NCBI GenBank assembly: GCA_964007475.1
Contig: OZ023273.1
Coordinates: 104,220,485 to 104,284,484 of the forward strand
DNA length: 64,000 nt
Origin: Hybos culiciformis
Taxonomy: Eukaryota > Arthropoda > Insecta > Diptera > Hybotidae
Direction of reading: 5' to 3'
Below, one piece after another: positions 1 to 20,600 of the stretch (position 1 is its first letter; every line of letters begins with the position of its first letter). A program made the translations under genes and the position numbers. The notes under the pieces were generated by a model. It did no database searches. It was given only the letters and a program-made list of their open reading frames with translations, and was not told where the DNA came from.

Positions 1-480
1 ATTTGGCGAGAAGCTGAGTTTTCAACCGCATTATGACTTGAGTACATTATAAATAAGTCAAATTCAATGCTTGGGTTTGTAAAAAGATGAATTTGATGAT
101 CCTTTTATTCTAAATCAGTTATATAAAACTTTTGTTTGTCCTTATTTAGAATACGCTTCTCAAGTATGGTCACTCAAGACCGGATAGAGCCCATCCAGAG
201 AAACTTTTTGAGATGAAGTTATTTATATATCTCACTGCATTAGACAGATAAATAGTAATGAGAGCTTTTAATCTATTGAGTATTGTTTTCAAGAAAATAA
301 TTGCACTAATCACTATATGTAAGATATTAAAGAAATCCTTTTTTAAAATTTAATGTTATTTTCTAAAATTAATAATGTGGTTTTACAAAGTTATGTAAAA
401 TTCATGATATGTTGTCAACATTTTCTAAGGTATACTAGAACCAATTTTAAAGGCATTATATGAAAGGGATTAATAGACTA
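1..480 (+). mobile_element. Decayed LINE reverse-transcriptase C-terminal remnant
   Basis: Plus-strand frames, with several stops and frameshifts, give pieces typical of the end of a non-LTR retrotransposon ORF2: 'LGFVKR', a segment resembling the usual 'LEYASQVWS' block (around 150-175), 'DRIEPIQRNFLR', and a later stretch around 430-480 resembling the R-T-N-F block that precedes the ORF2 stop. The element enters from outside the window. It is too broken to be active. The clade cannot be set from so little; Jockey/CR1/I-like is my inference. Confidence 0.6.
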
Positions 481-947
481 AAAATTTTTTTCTTTCTAAT
501 GATTGATTGCTCTTCTTTTAAAAATATATTCGTATAAGAAACTTTTTTTTTGTTAAATTTTTTGTTTATTTTTTTTTTTTTGTATAATTTAAGTCAGGTT
601 TTCTTTTTTCATACTGATAAATCTTAACAAACGTTTTTTTTTTGGAAAAAGTCGTGCTTGAACAATGATTTTTTAATGCATTGTAAAGATTAAGATATTT
701 TTTTTATTTTTTTTTTTAATATTGTTTTTCATTGTTTCTAAAGAATCAGCTAAATTTATCTTTAAAAATATTTTGAGTCAAGCATTTAATATGATGACGA
801 GAATTCAATTTTTACAATTTCACAATTTTTTATCTTTTAGCATTGTAATTTTGGTTGGTCATTTTCATCACGATAAATGAATCTGCTCCTCAAACATTAA
901 TAAAATATAGTATAATGTATATTTATGTTGTGTTTGATGTTTTTTAT
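481..947. other. AT-rich spacer, probable Ddr 3' flank
   Basis: Runs of T and A with no supported ORF. It lies just 3' of the Ddr stop on the minus strand and probably includes its 3' UTR. TTTATT (AATAAA on the minus strand) overlaps the stop at 943-948; I could not pick a single poly(A) signal. Confidence 0.5.
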
Positions 948-7674
<6,727 letters not shown>

Positions 7675-10600
7675 TTTTACAGCAGTTATGTTAAAATTAA
7701 TTGAAATTTTTATTATATATGATTACTATATATTTTTTATTTTCAATTTTTATTCAATTTTATTTTATTGTATTTTATTTTAATTTTTATTTTATTTTTT
7801 TGTCTTAAAAATTATTGTGCATCATTAAAGAAGTTTCGAATTTTTCTTCATATTAAATTTTTATTATTAAAATAATTTAAAGTCTTAATATTAATTTCAC
7901 ACCAATTTTTAAAATTGATAAAATTCATTTCTATAATTGTGTAACTGAAAATATTAAATATAACGAAAAGAGTGTAAAAAATAATTAGAATTATTTAAAT
8001 TTGATTATTTTATTGTAAAATTATAAATAGAAGAATCATTAAAGTAATCAAAAAAAATAATCTTCAGCTTAAATATTGAGTGCGCACCCTCAAAATACCT
8101 AATTAATAGAATAGCGAGAAAGAAGAATTAAGTTTATATCCGGAAGCGATTTGACTTAGAAATTAATATCTATACTTATTTTTCCTTTTTAATCAATTTT
8201 TACTAAATTTTATACAAACTTATCAGAGAGAAAAATATAACGTATATGATTCAAATCTCTTGTCCAATTTGTTACGCAAAGCTTTCTCTTTTCGATTAAT
8301 TATTTTAGTTTCCAATGATTAAAAAAAGTTGTTCATATTAATATGTTGTATCTAGATCTCAGGGAAATTAAAATTATTTATAAAATTCTTTTTTCTAGGA
8401 TGTTTCCTTAGAGTTTTATTTTAGCTTTTTTCCTTAAATAAAAAATCACCCAAATTCGAAAAAATAAATATTTTCAATATTTTTACTGGGACATATAGAA
8501 AATAAAATGAAAGAAGTGTATCATCAAAACGAATTCAAAAATTTAAAATAAATTTGTTAAATAAAATTTATTAAAATTAAAATTGTTCTTTACATTAACT
8601 ATTTACATATTGTTTCAAGCCCCAAATATTTTTGACGACGTTCTTTTTTATGGATCGAAATTATTTTTAAAAACTGTTTGAGAGTTTTTGGTAGTACGGG
8701 ATACTTCTCGGTAAAATTCTGATACGCTTATACACAAATGATCAAATTTATTATATATCAAGAAACTATTTTAAGAATCAGATTTTCAAAAAAAAATTAA
8801 AATTGTAACAATTTTTTATTGCTTTATAGAAATTTTTTTTTTATTTTCAAGAAAGATATATTTTTAAGAAAATAATATTAGGTTGTACTAGACTACCGTA
8901 CATTTTTGGAAACATTCAAATGATAACAATAGTCTTAAAAAATAAAAATATTTAGTGACCTAAGACCTTCTAATCTTACAAGTATAAGACTTTTGACTGT
9001 AACAATTTTTTTTCTTAAATAAATAATTAATTTGTATATGCCAGAAAGGGATAGATGCAAAATTAGGCAAAAATGATTTAAGAAAAAAGTTTAGGCAAAA
9101 CTTTTATTCGAATTTTAGCCTTTCTTAAAAGTACATTGGAAAAATGATTTGAATCGTATTATATCGAGTATTATATTTACAAGGCTACAAAAAAATATAT
9201 ACTTAGTGTTTCGTTTTTAATCCAATAAATTTATAAGCACATGGATATAATAAAAGAAAAATATGTTAAGTATTTTAAAACTAACGATGAGGCTGGAAAG
9301 TTTATTCATATTGTAAATTCATTTTTTTTTTAAGATTGCCAGGAAACAAAATGGTTCTGTATAAGTAATTTTTAATAGTAAAACTTATATATTTTAAATT
9401 CTTATTATAACTACTGAAAATTGTAATTAAAAAACTTTATTAACATTTTAATCATTGAAACTCTCCTGGGACTTTGTATATAATGGAAACTAATTTTTTG
9501 TTAAAAAAATTAAATAAATAAAAACAAAAATAATTTATACATTACTCAGGAAGCGTTAACATGACTAAAAATTCGATATATACTATGACTACAATATCCA
9601 CTGTTTCGTTTTTCGTATTATTTCTGATTTTAATATTTAAGCATCATCAATTTTCTTTGTAGTGCATTGCAAGCTAGGCCTTTTCAAATTATTCCTTTTC
9701 ATTATAAATATTCGTTTGTTACTCGTGGAAATCTGAAATAAAAAAAAATAGAATCATGAGACAAATCATAACTGTATTAACATTTTTCTAAATTAATATT
9801 ATCAAAATTAGTTTATTTCTATTTCAAATACAATACTATCCGAAAAAAAAATTTTGATCAGGAGCTCAACAGTACTCTGTGAAATTTGAAATGAACAATA
9901 TCATTAAATGAAATTCTTGTCATCATCATAAAATAAAGTCTTGCAGATAAAAACTATATTTACATTTGTAAACAAAAAAAAACAAGATAGGTACAACAAA
10001 CTAATGTAAAGAGTTCAAAAAGTGATAAAAAAATGATCGTGTCAGCGATTACATTCCTATTTACATTAAAACACATTTTTTGAACAAACATTATAGTCTA
10101 ATCAATGTTTTCTGGTTTCATATAAAAAAAAAAAATTTTTCATTGGAAGAAATGTTCAAGAGAAATTAAAGCCAAATGTGAACAAGAAAATTAAAAAAAA
10201 ACTCATAAGTATTTACTTATAATTTGATAATGAAAATTAAAAAACACTATGACTCTCGAAGATTTATGCGTACACATTTTTTTTTTATTTACAAAAAATT
10301 CATTCAAGTACAAAATGTAGTAATCCTATAATTAGGGTGACAAAAATCACATCTTGTATTTACTTAAAATATTAATGTTTAGAGTTTCCACTTTCATGTA
10401 TTTAGTTTTTATTCCACAATACTTAAGTGCTCTAAAAGTACTAATTACTTTATATTTATTTCAATATTGTAGACATTTAGATACAATAAATTCATAAATT
10501 TGTTAGTTTATTAGCTTTTCTTTATAACGACGTGATGTATGTAATACATGGTATAGTCAAAAGATTTTAGAGAAATATATAAATGAATGACTGTATTTTG

Positions 10601-11399
10601 ATTTAAAGATTTTATTTTTCCTCAGACTTTTCGCGTGTTGCTGTGAGGCTACCCCATTTTTCCCATTCTTTTTAAGACTACGTCGAAGAAAGCCTTTCAC
10701 CCGTTATTTCGAAGCTGCAAGAACGATAACTTTAGTTTTTCGTAACCTTTCTGTTTAAAGCTTTTTCGTGTACTTACCTTGTAGAGTCTAGAGCTAATTT
10801 ATTATATGTACATATATTACTACACTGTGAAGACAAATGTGAAATTTAAAGATTAATCTGGACTCAGTTAAAATTAGAATATCTAAACTATAAGTACCTG
10901 AAATTTAATCACAAAGAAGTTGAACAGTTCGAAAAGAAAATGTAAAGAAAAAGAAAATATCGTGAGAAAGATTTACACTTCCAAAACCGATAACAATAAT
11001 ATAACTAAAGTATGGTAACTATAGGAGGCATTAGTTCAATAGTAGAAATGATAAACATATATAATTTAGAATATTAGTAGAATAATTGTAGAATAATAGT
11101 AGAAATGTTTTATATAATTTAGAATAAGTATTAGAAGAAATAAAAATTATAGTTTATAATATGAAGGAAAAAATAAAACTTATCGATGGTCTCTATCTAA
11201 ATTTTTCAGAAAGCACCAAAAAACAAAATCAAATTTTCAAAGTTCATTTTATATTGTTTTTAATTTTCTCTACCGTCATATTGAATTTTTAATCACGCCA
11301 CAAAGCTTTTTGTATTCTACTCGACATACCCTTTCATTTTGTGCCTATGTCGGGGAGTTTGTGAAGAATTATTTTATTCCCCATTTTGTAGTAACTGCC
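7675..11399. other. AT-rich intergenic region 5' of Ddr
   Basis: About 3.7 kb of AT-rich DNA upstream of the Ddr start codon. It should hold the Ddr promoter and any 5' UTR exons, but no exon or core promoter could be identified by reading. No ORF with recognisable protein content was found on either strand. Confidence 0.5.
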
Positions 11400-11612
11400 A
11401 TATTTGATGTACCATAAAATTGAAATTAATATATTGTATTGTCTTCAGAACCGAAGATGTGTACAAAATTTCAGCAAGATCGGATATCGGGTCGGGAAGT
11501 GTCGAAAAATCAATCACTAGATTGGCTTGTAGAACTAGATTGGCTTGTTTGTAGAACTAGATTGGCTTGTAGAACATACTTACAAGTGAAATAAATAAAT
11601 AAATGTAAAATT
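11400..11612 (+). mobile_element. LINE-like 3' UTR and tail with a short tandem repeat
   Basis: A patch of higher complexity ('CAAAATTTCAGCAAGATCGG', then 'GGTCGGGAAGTG') runs into about three tandem copies of 'CTAGATTGGCTTGTAGAA' at 11517-11575. It ends with 'GTGAAATAAATAAATAAATG'. An (AAAT)n tail after such a block is characteristic of the 3' ends of arthropod LINEs. No coding part remains, so the assignment rests on the tail and the style of the 3' UTR. Confidence 0.5.
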
Positions 11613-14600
11613 TGAAAAAATGAAGTTAGATACTAACACACTTTTGCCATCGTTATGTGATCTTTTAACTAAGATATCCTAGAACCTACAACAATTTATT
11701 AAATTCAAACTGTTCAACACCAAAACCAATCCTTAAATTATAGATTATTGGAGTTGTTGATGTTTGGAATGATTGAAAATTTTAAGCAAATTTCGATGCG
11801 TTTGGTATGACATTTTTCAGATTTTTCCCCAAATAGGCGTACAATAAGATTATTGTTAATGCAATCGTTATTCTTAACAACCCGCCTGTTTTTATTGGAA
11901 GAAGTTTCTTGCTTTTGTTGAGTCATAAATGTAAAATTATTAAAAATTTGCTTTTGAAACTATTTTTATTATATTAAATTATTGCTTTATCGTTTATGAA
12001 ATCACCGCAAAATCGTATAATAATTACCAAATAAGTATGATTAATGTTCTTTTTATTTCAACACTAAGTAATAAAAAATTTGTCGAACTGGAACCACTAA
12101 AGTGTCATACTTTGGGTGATTTATCTGTCTAGAAATATGCTTTGAAGTTGAAACGACAATTTTTTAATTTGCAATCAAATTAGTCTTATTTAATTAATCT
12201 TAAAAACGATCATTAAATCTGTGCATTCAAATTAGGGAAAATTTTCTACATTTTCTGTTTTTTTTTTCTGTAAATAATGCATGCAGTGTAGTTCCACGAA
12301 AAAAACTTTTTAATAAATAGCGGAAAATTGAATTTTCTTCTTTTTTTTTCGTCAATTTATTCTACATTTTTTGATCAACACCTAAAGTTGATACTTAATA
12401 TAAAAAGTTATAACACTTAGGTGAAGGAGAAGCGGTTTAAAACATTATCAAGAAAAAGTAGTCATGGAAGTTAAATTTAATTATCAATTTTCGAGATAAT
12501 ATGTAAACTGAATTGAAATCAAAGCATTCGTTTAAAAATCATAATTTTACGGACGGTTTATGTTTTTACTCGATAATAAGAATAAGATTAAAAAATGAGA
12601 CAGTCATAAAGATATAATTTTGATAAATTCAAATGTGCTCATTAAATCATAGGGCGTTTTGGAGGTCTAATAAAAATAATTCTACTTACTTACCTAAATA
12701 AATTCTAAGTGGGACAAGTGGGTCGCAAAAAAGGATCGTTAATATAAATATATCACAGATTTACTAGGTAATATTTTAGAGAATACCAGACAAAGATTAT
12801 CTCGAACGAACAATATATCTAATTAAAAAGTACCTAAAAACACTATTAGAAACACTATCATTGTGTATTATCTTGCGAAATGAATTGGGTCAAAATTTGT
12901 ATATCATTAAGTATACAATTAAACAATGAAACTTGGGTTTTGTATATTTCTTCAATTACAACTTATTTCCTAAATAAAACTAAGTAAGTACTCTACAGTT
13001 GATTTAAAATATGTAAAATTGATAAACAACAATTTGCATTAACATTCTATTTATATCTCAAATGCATAAGAAAAAATATTCTAAATAGGTTTTTTTTTTC
13101 AAATATTTTAGAAGCCGCCTGTAATATTCCGTAAAATAAGAAGTGAAGAAAATTTATCGTAATATTTACTATTTTGTCATTAACCCCGGCTAATAACGTC
13201 CGCCCATAAAAAAAAAAAAAGAAGTTTATTTGATTAAAGTTTCTTAATATTATTGACTTTAATTTTTCAATTACATGTAAGTACTGTGAATATAAACGCA
13301 ACATAATTAACACTTAATATTAAGAAAAATATATTTATATTAAATATATGTATTTCATTGAAAAAATTATTGGTAACAAGAAATTTAAACCAAAGATTTT
13401 TTGGTTTTTATTTTTAATTTAAAAAAAAAAATCAAATTTAAGGAACGAAATTTAAATCATGTTTGTAGTAGGTCATAGTATAGTAGGTCTGATTATTTTC
13501 ATATTTTTGTTGAGTTTAGTTCAATATAGTTTTCGTAAGTTTTATGTTTTTTTCATTTAAAGCGAACACTGATTCAGCTTCTGGTCTCTGATTTAAATTT
13601 TACTTTAAACTTGATGTTGAATTTGCTTAAAATTTTATTTTGAGATAAATAACCTTCCTGTTATACATTACCTATTAGATATAAATATAGATACTTGACA
13701 TTTGAGTAAATTCTTTTTAACAGAATTAATCTAAATCTTCTTACTAAATAAATAAAACACTTTGAGCACATCATGAAATGATCAAAAACAAATAGTTTTT
13801 TACTTAGACATTATTTGTCTTACTATCAGAAAATTATATGTTCCAAATGGAACACTGAACTTCTTTTTTGCTGCCGAAATCTAATTACAATATATTATGT
13901 ATCTGCCTTAATTGAATGTTAAATCTAATATCTATAATATGTTAAACCTACTGCATTAAAATAAGTAAGGAAAAGTTAAAAAACGAATGAAAATCAATAG
14001 AAAAATATTATTTTTATTAATTTTCATTAGTTAACATAAGTAATAAATAAACTCTTATATTACGTCGCTTCGGTCGTTTAGTTTAACTAATTTATTATCT
14101 ATGTCAAGATTCCGTCACATAAATTAACTCATAAATATAATAATAAAAGGCAAAAAAAAAAATTATCGATTAATAAAAATAATAAATAAAGAGTAATACA
14201 AAATGCTCAACAAAATTTATACTTACTCCTTCATTTTATTCCTGATGATGGGTTTCTTTTTTAACTTCTTTTTTCATTTTCATTTTTTTTTTTAATAAAA
14301 ATATGTAGTATTTATTATCAAAAAAAAAATTTTTTTTTATTATATTCAATCATAAAAATCTTTTCTGTTCTTTAATTTTGTTGTGTTTGTTGAATATAAT
14401 TACAAACTACTTCATTCTTTCGTTTTCATTAGGTTAGGCCGCCGCCGTCGTCGTCGCACGCAATAATTGTACAGCAACTATCATATTTAAAAAAATATAT
14501 AATAAAAAATTAACATAATTTATTACTTTTAATTTTTTTTTTTACGATTTTTTATATGATTTTGTTTTATTTATTTTTTTTTTCTTTTACAAAAAGGAAA

Positions 14601-17600
14601 TAAACTAAAATTTAATTTCTTTATATGTACGGTACACAGAAAGATAGTCCAAAAACAATTGGTCTAAGACCAATACTCTAAAATTGGCCCAAGTTAGAAT
14701 AAGTTCGAGAAAAAAAAAATTTAAAACCACGAATAATCAACAACCAATCGCACAATAAAGTACAACTGGCCTTAAAATATTTGATCCAAATTAAGTATTA
14801 GGAAAATCTTTTTTTTTTATTATTTTATTAATATGTTGTTTGTTGAATATTTCTAATTTTTATAATAGATTTTATATTAATTTCTTTAATTTGTAGGTAA
14901 GGTAAGTACATTATTGAAGTAAATATTGTTTTTTTCAAATACTTAAATACCTACTTGATCCAAACAAATTGATCTACATATATAAGTAAAATTGAGCTAC
15001 AACTTTCGTTTGTGTATGTGTGTCAATTTGTTTTTGCATAATTTTACTTTGATTAATTGTTTTTGAACGAATTTTCCTAAAACCGTAAAAAACTTAAAAA
15101 AGAATACAAAAACCTACGTTTTTATTTTTGCCGCTAAAAAGAAAAGAAGTTATATACCGACAAATTGATGTCCTACCATGGGAGTAAAGTTTCAGGTGCG
15201 AAAATATATATATACAACCAGAACATGAATTGAATCTTAATTGTAGTTTAAAATCATCAAAGAATAGTTGTAATGGAAAATACTTTTTTAAGAAGCCTAA
15301 CTTTAATGATCATTATCTATTATCTAAGATTTACATAGAAAAATTTAAAATTCCAAACAAAAGTACTGCCTTTTATATATCTTTACAACCTATTTTATAA
15401 TATTTTTTAAATTTTAACTGATTGTGCCTACAATTTTTTTTTTAATTCTCGTTTTTTCCTTTAATATTATGTCTATTCCAATAGTTTACTAAATTATCTT
15501 GCTGAAAACGCAGTTTTTTTTTTGTTGTTTTTTTTAAAGAAGAATGTACATAAACATATGTACTTATAATTCAATTCAGGTAATCAATTATTGCCTCTAT
15601 ACGGAAATAAAAGATCTCAAGTTCTGTCATTGAATGGTAAAAGGATGTAACCATATTATGTTGGTATATAATTTTTGTTCTTTTCGTGGGTCATAACAAG
15701 AACTGTGTAATTTTATTATTTACAATGCGCATGTGAGTCCGTACCGTAGTTAATTCTACCCTTTTGTTTGAAAAATAAAAAATAAAAATACATAACATAA
15801 AATAAACCTTACAATTAATTTCATGAAAATTTATTTGATAAAAAAAACATATTATGAATGGTAAACAAAAAGAAAAGAATCATATTCACAACAGACAGAT
15901 TTACCTATATTTTTAGAATTTTGATCCCAAAATGTTAATTGTATATAATTATCATTAAATAAAAGTTATAACAGAGAAAATAAAAACTATAAATTTTCAT
16001 TGATAATTATTGTGAACTTAATTTTTAAGAACAAAATGTTAATCCTGAATGTTTTACATATGCACATAAATAAAGAGATCTACAATCTGACTTCTCGTTC
16101 CTTGTTTTTTGTAAAATGTTTTTGATCGGAAAACAATTTATTTAGTCACATTTTGGTTATTTTTTTGTAAATTCATTTTATTCATGAAAATACTTTTTTC
16201 GAGTTCGGTTTCAAATTAAGTTATATTCTAAGTAAGCGATGCTCCAACTGACTTGGGAATTTTGAATAAACCCGAAAATATTCATACTTATTATACCTAC
16301 CTACACAATATAAAGAAATAAAAATTAATTTGTATTTAATCTTTAATGCCAATTAATATTACAAATCAATTTAAAGTTATTGACTACATTTGCATAATGC
16401 GTAGATGTTCAAAAAGATATTTTTATTCGTTTCTCTTTAATGCTGTAAGTAATAACGTTAATTAAGTTATATTTCTGGAAAATTTATTTGCAACGACATT
16501 TATAATGGCGAAAAAGTAATATTTATTTTAACTTGTTAAATTAATTAATAATTTAAGATAAAATATGTAATCCCTGCGGTGTAGTCCTTAAGCCAAAGAT
16601 CTTAATCTTTTAATAAAAATATACGCATTTGTCAAAATAATTTGAACAAATTAATTAATGCATGCTTTTAAGTAAAATTTATCTTTTCTCAAGCTATTTG
16701 ACTGTACTGGTGATACAAAGTAATTTCTGTTATTTTTAAGTCGGTACTCTTTATTTTTACTCATAACTTTCCTCATTATAATGCAAATTTCATCTTTCAA
16801 CCACCGCTGTATAAAGAACCTCCAGGCCTCGCTCCAGGCCTGTCTTTCTTCTAACTATAAATTCAAGCTTTTTTTTTTCTTGCACTTATAAAACTATTTT
16901 GGACCAAAATTAGTTTATAATTCTTCAAAAATTGAGATTCAAATTTATTCAAAATATTTTGTTTTAATTATTTTTATACATGTATGTTAGGGTCAGCCAA
17001 AACTACCATTAGAAATAAACATACATATTTAAATAATCAAATTATTTGCTTGTTTTCACTTTGTTTAATAATATTTAAATAAAAATCAAAAAAAATTTGA
17101 ATTTTAATTAAGCGTAAAAATGTTTTTATGTTTGATATGTTTTTTTTTTCATACATATTAAATTTTAGACACCTCTTTTAAAAAATATAAATTTGTTAAT
17201 ATCTAATGCAAAATCTGATTATGTTGGAATTTTATGGCTCGTCACGAAACAAATTCAACAAAAAAAAAAATCTTTGAAACATAAAAAGATGACTTCAGCA
17301 AAAGCTTGTAGTTAGTTAAATATAAAAAAACCGTTTGTTAATAAATTATTAAAGCATTTAATGATTGAAATTTATAGAATATACCAACCTGCTTTATATT
17401 TAAAAAAAAAAAAAAAATTTATTAGGTAATGAATTAATTCTTGAAAGTAAAGTAAGTACCTAGGTTATTTACAAAATAAAAATCCATATAAAGGAAATAT
17501 AAGAATTTTCTTTTCAAGTAATCTTAAAACAGTATCACAATTAATTATATAATATTAAATTGTCAATAAAAAAACAGTGAAATTTAGTTAATTACATAGG

Positions 17601-20600
17601 CGAGTAAAAGAAACGTAAGGATTGGTAATTCTTTTTAAATACTTAATATGAAATTTGGACTGAAACAAAAAGCTGCACTTAAATAGGAATGCGAACTATA
17701 CCTACATTTCGCCCAAATCTATTAATTGTAAGGCTTGTGAGTACTATATTTAAAAACATTATTATTGTGGTGTATTCTCTAAGTAGTATTCCCGTTCTTG
17801 TTTTCAATTAGATTGTATTTATCTATCATCATGGTAAAGTAAGTGATGACAAACATCATGCTTAAGTAAGATTGATTTAAATAGTAATTTAGTTATGTTC
17901 ATATTATTTTTCATCTATTCGATTCATTATAATTCATATCCCGCAAAAAATTATAAAACAACAAAACATTTTGGTACCAAAAGTTACTTTCTATTCAGAT
18001 TTAAGTTTCGGGAAAAACCAAAAAGACCTTTTGCTTCCACAATAATATAACACTGAATATAAGGTACATATATTTATGAATTCAAATATTTTATTTGTTT
18101 TATTTCCAAAATTTTATTCCGTGACTAGCCTTGAAATTTAAGTTTTTTTTTTTACAAGAAGAAAATTCAAAAAAAAAAAGTCATAACATTCAATTTATGG
18201 CAACAATAATGAGTCGCTAAACATTTAATAAAATTCAAAAAAAAAAAAAAATTTTTTTTTGACAAATTTAATATTTTGTATTTATTTATATACTTATATG
18301 AAAATTAATGAATAAAATTTGCATTTCTACGAATAACAAGAAGTTGAGGAAAAAATAAATTAATATTTAAATAAAATAGTAATTTCATTTTCATATAATA
18401 TACCTAACATAAAAAAAAAACATAATTTAACATAACATAATAAATGTTTTAAATTTAATAAGAATTATATGTGTTTTTTTTTTTTATTTATTAAATTGAA
18501 TAAAAATAACAATATAAACTATCATTTTGTGAAATTATATTTTTACAAAAGAAAAGAAAAAATTTTTTTTTAAATAAAATTTACATTTTTTTTTTGTCTA
18601 ATTGATAAAATTAATAATAAAATATTTATTATATGAAAAGAGAGAAGATTTTTTTACATTTTTTTTTTTTGCTATACATACTATGTGTTTCTCTATACTA
18701 CTGACTGGCTGTTTGGATAATAATTTATGTACAATATTTTACTTTTATTATAAATTTGTATTATAGACTGACTGGAGGTTTAGCAGTTAATACTTAAATA
18801 TGCACAAGTTGGAAAAAAAAACAACATAAAATCAACATAGAAAAAAAAAATATAAAATTTATTTTTTTTATTTTTCCCTTCTTCTCAATGTTGTAACATT
18901 ACCTACATGTAGTATGTATATGGGAAAAAAAATTTGTTTTTTTTTTTTTACTCTTAGTAAAAATAAGAACACGAAATTAAAAAAAGGAAAGCACGAACAC
19001 AAGAGTTTTATTGAATTCGAACAAACTCAAGACTACTTACTTTTATTTATCCGAATATTGTTCTTTCAAAAATTTAAAATGAAAATGAAAATTACAAGAA
19101 TCAAACATTTAATAATAATGACAAAGGAAAATAAATTTTGTTTTTCAGAATTTTATTTTTATTTTTTTTCTTATTATTTTTATCGAATTGCCATAAATAA
19201 TTAATTGAATATTTTGTGAATTCAAAAGGCAAAAAATAAAAACTACATATATACATATAAATTTGGAAAACAATTTTTTTGTTTATTTATTTTCCAGAAG
19301 AATAATCAATTTGCTATAAAATTGCATGATTAAATAAAGAGGTTTTAATATTATTTACACTTTTCTAAAAGAAAAAATCATTGAATTTTTTGGCTCAGAT
19401 CTTTGAACATTAGGTATATAGGTACAATGAAAAAAAATTTGAAACTGTTGGCTAAGAGAGACTGACAGTATAATTTTCAATTCAATCCAGCTTAAGTTTA
19501 TTTTAATTGATATTTTTTCAACAAATTGTTATTTCTCTGTTAGACTACTGTAATAAGAAACATGTGTACCTGAAATAATATTTACTTCCCTATTTATTTA
19601 ATGTACTTTATGCCAGACTTAATGATACTTCTGTTATTTATATAATTTACAATTTAAAACGATTATTTTTAGAAGATTCATGATAATGGATTTAATGGTC
19701 TTAATTAATGTTTTATGGAATTTTCAATTTTCACAGTAAGTAAAGTTAGAAAACTGAAAATCAATAAAAGATTAAAAAAGAAAAATCATTTTTGATCGCT
19801 ATAAGCTAACAACGCTTCTACTTTTTTTTTTTTTTTAAAGTTACCAAATCACTAGGTGGTTTGATGTGAAAATACCTGAAGTGAAGGAAGTAGGGCTTTT
19901 ATTTCCAGGGAACACGTATCCGTTTATAGTTATATGAGTAATTTTATATTTTCAATAGGTTTGCAGACATTCGAAAAATATTAATGTTTAATTTTTTATC
20001 AATTTTTCTTTTTAGAGACGTACATTTCAATTCCTATCTAAAATTTAAGCAAGAAGAAGAAATATACGTACATACATATGTAGTTACTCAGTCTTTGAAA
20101 ATTATTCCAATTCATATTTTTTTTTAGAAAAAATTCCCGAAGGTCAATCAATGAATAAAATTCACTTTGTCTAACTCTAAATGCAATAAGAGAACGTGTA
20201 AATTGCTTAAGGATTTTCATTGAATTTCCTATTTTCATTGATACTGCAATGCAACACGAGTGTAATATGCATTTTAATAATATTACTACTTTCATTGAAT
20301 TTTCTTTTATTTAAAAAACAACAAAAAAAAAACTTAATTTTTATAAAATTAGTTTCTTAAATAAGTATTCTTATTTATATAAAAAAAAATCGCAATAATT
20401 TAGCTTGTCTAATTAAAATTGTTTTTGGGAATAAAAGCAACACATATAAAATCTCTTTTTTATACAATAGTTTTTTTTCCTTAAAAATCTAAGTAGATAT
20501 ACCTCTGATAGTACATTATAATTTATTTTTCCTTTTTAAAATCAATTTTTTATTTCTATCAAGATTTTTCATTTTTCAACTAATTTACGTATATGTTTTG

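Noticed and set aside
18914..19204. 96-codon ORF in the AT desert (and others at 20038, 24827, 26457, 51015)
   Set aside because: Low-complexity Phe/Lys/Asn/Ile translations of A/T tracts with no domains or splice-site support.
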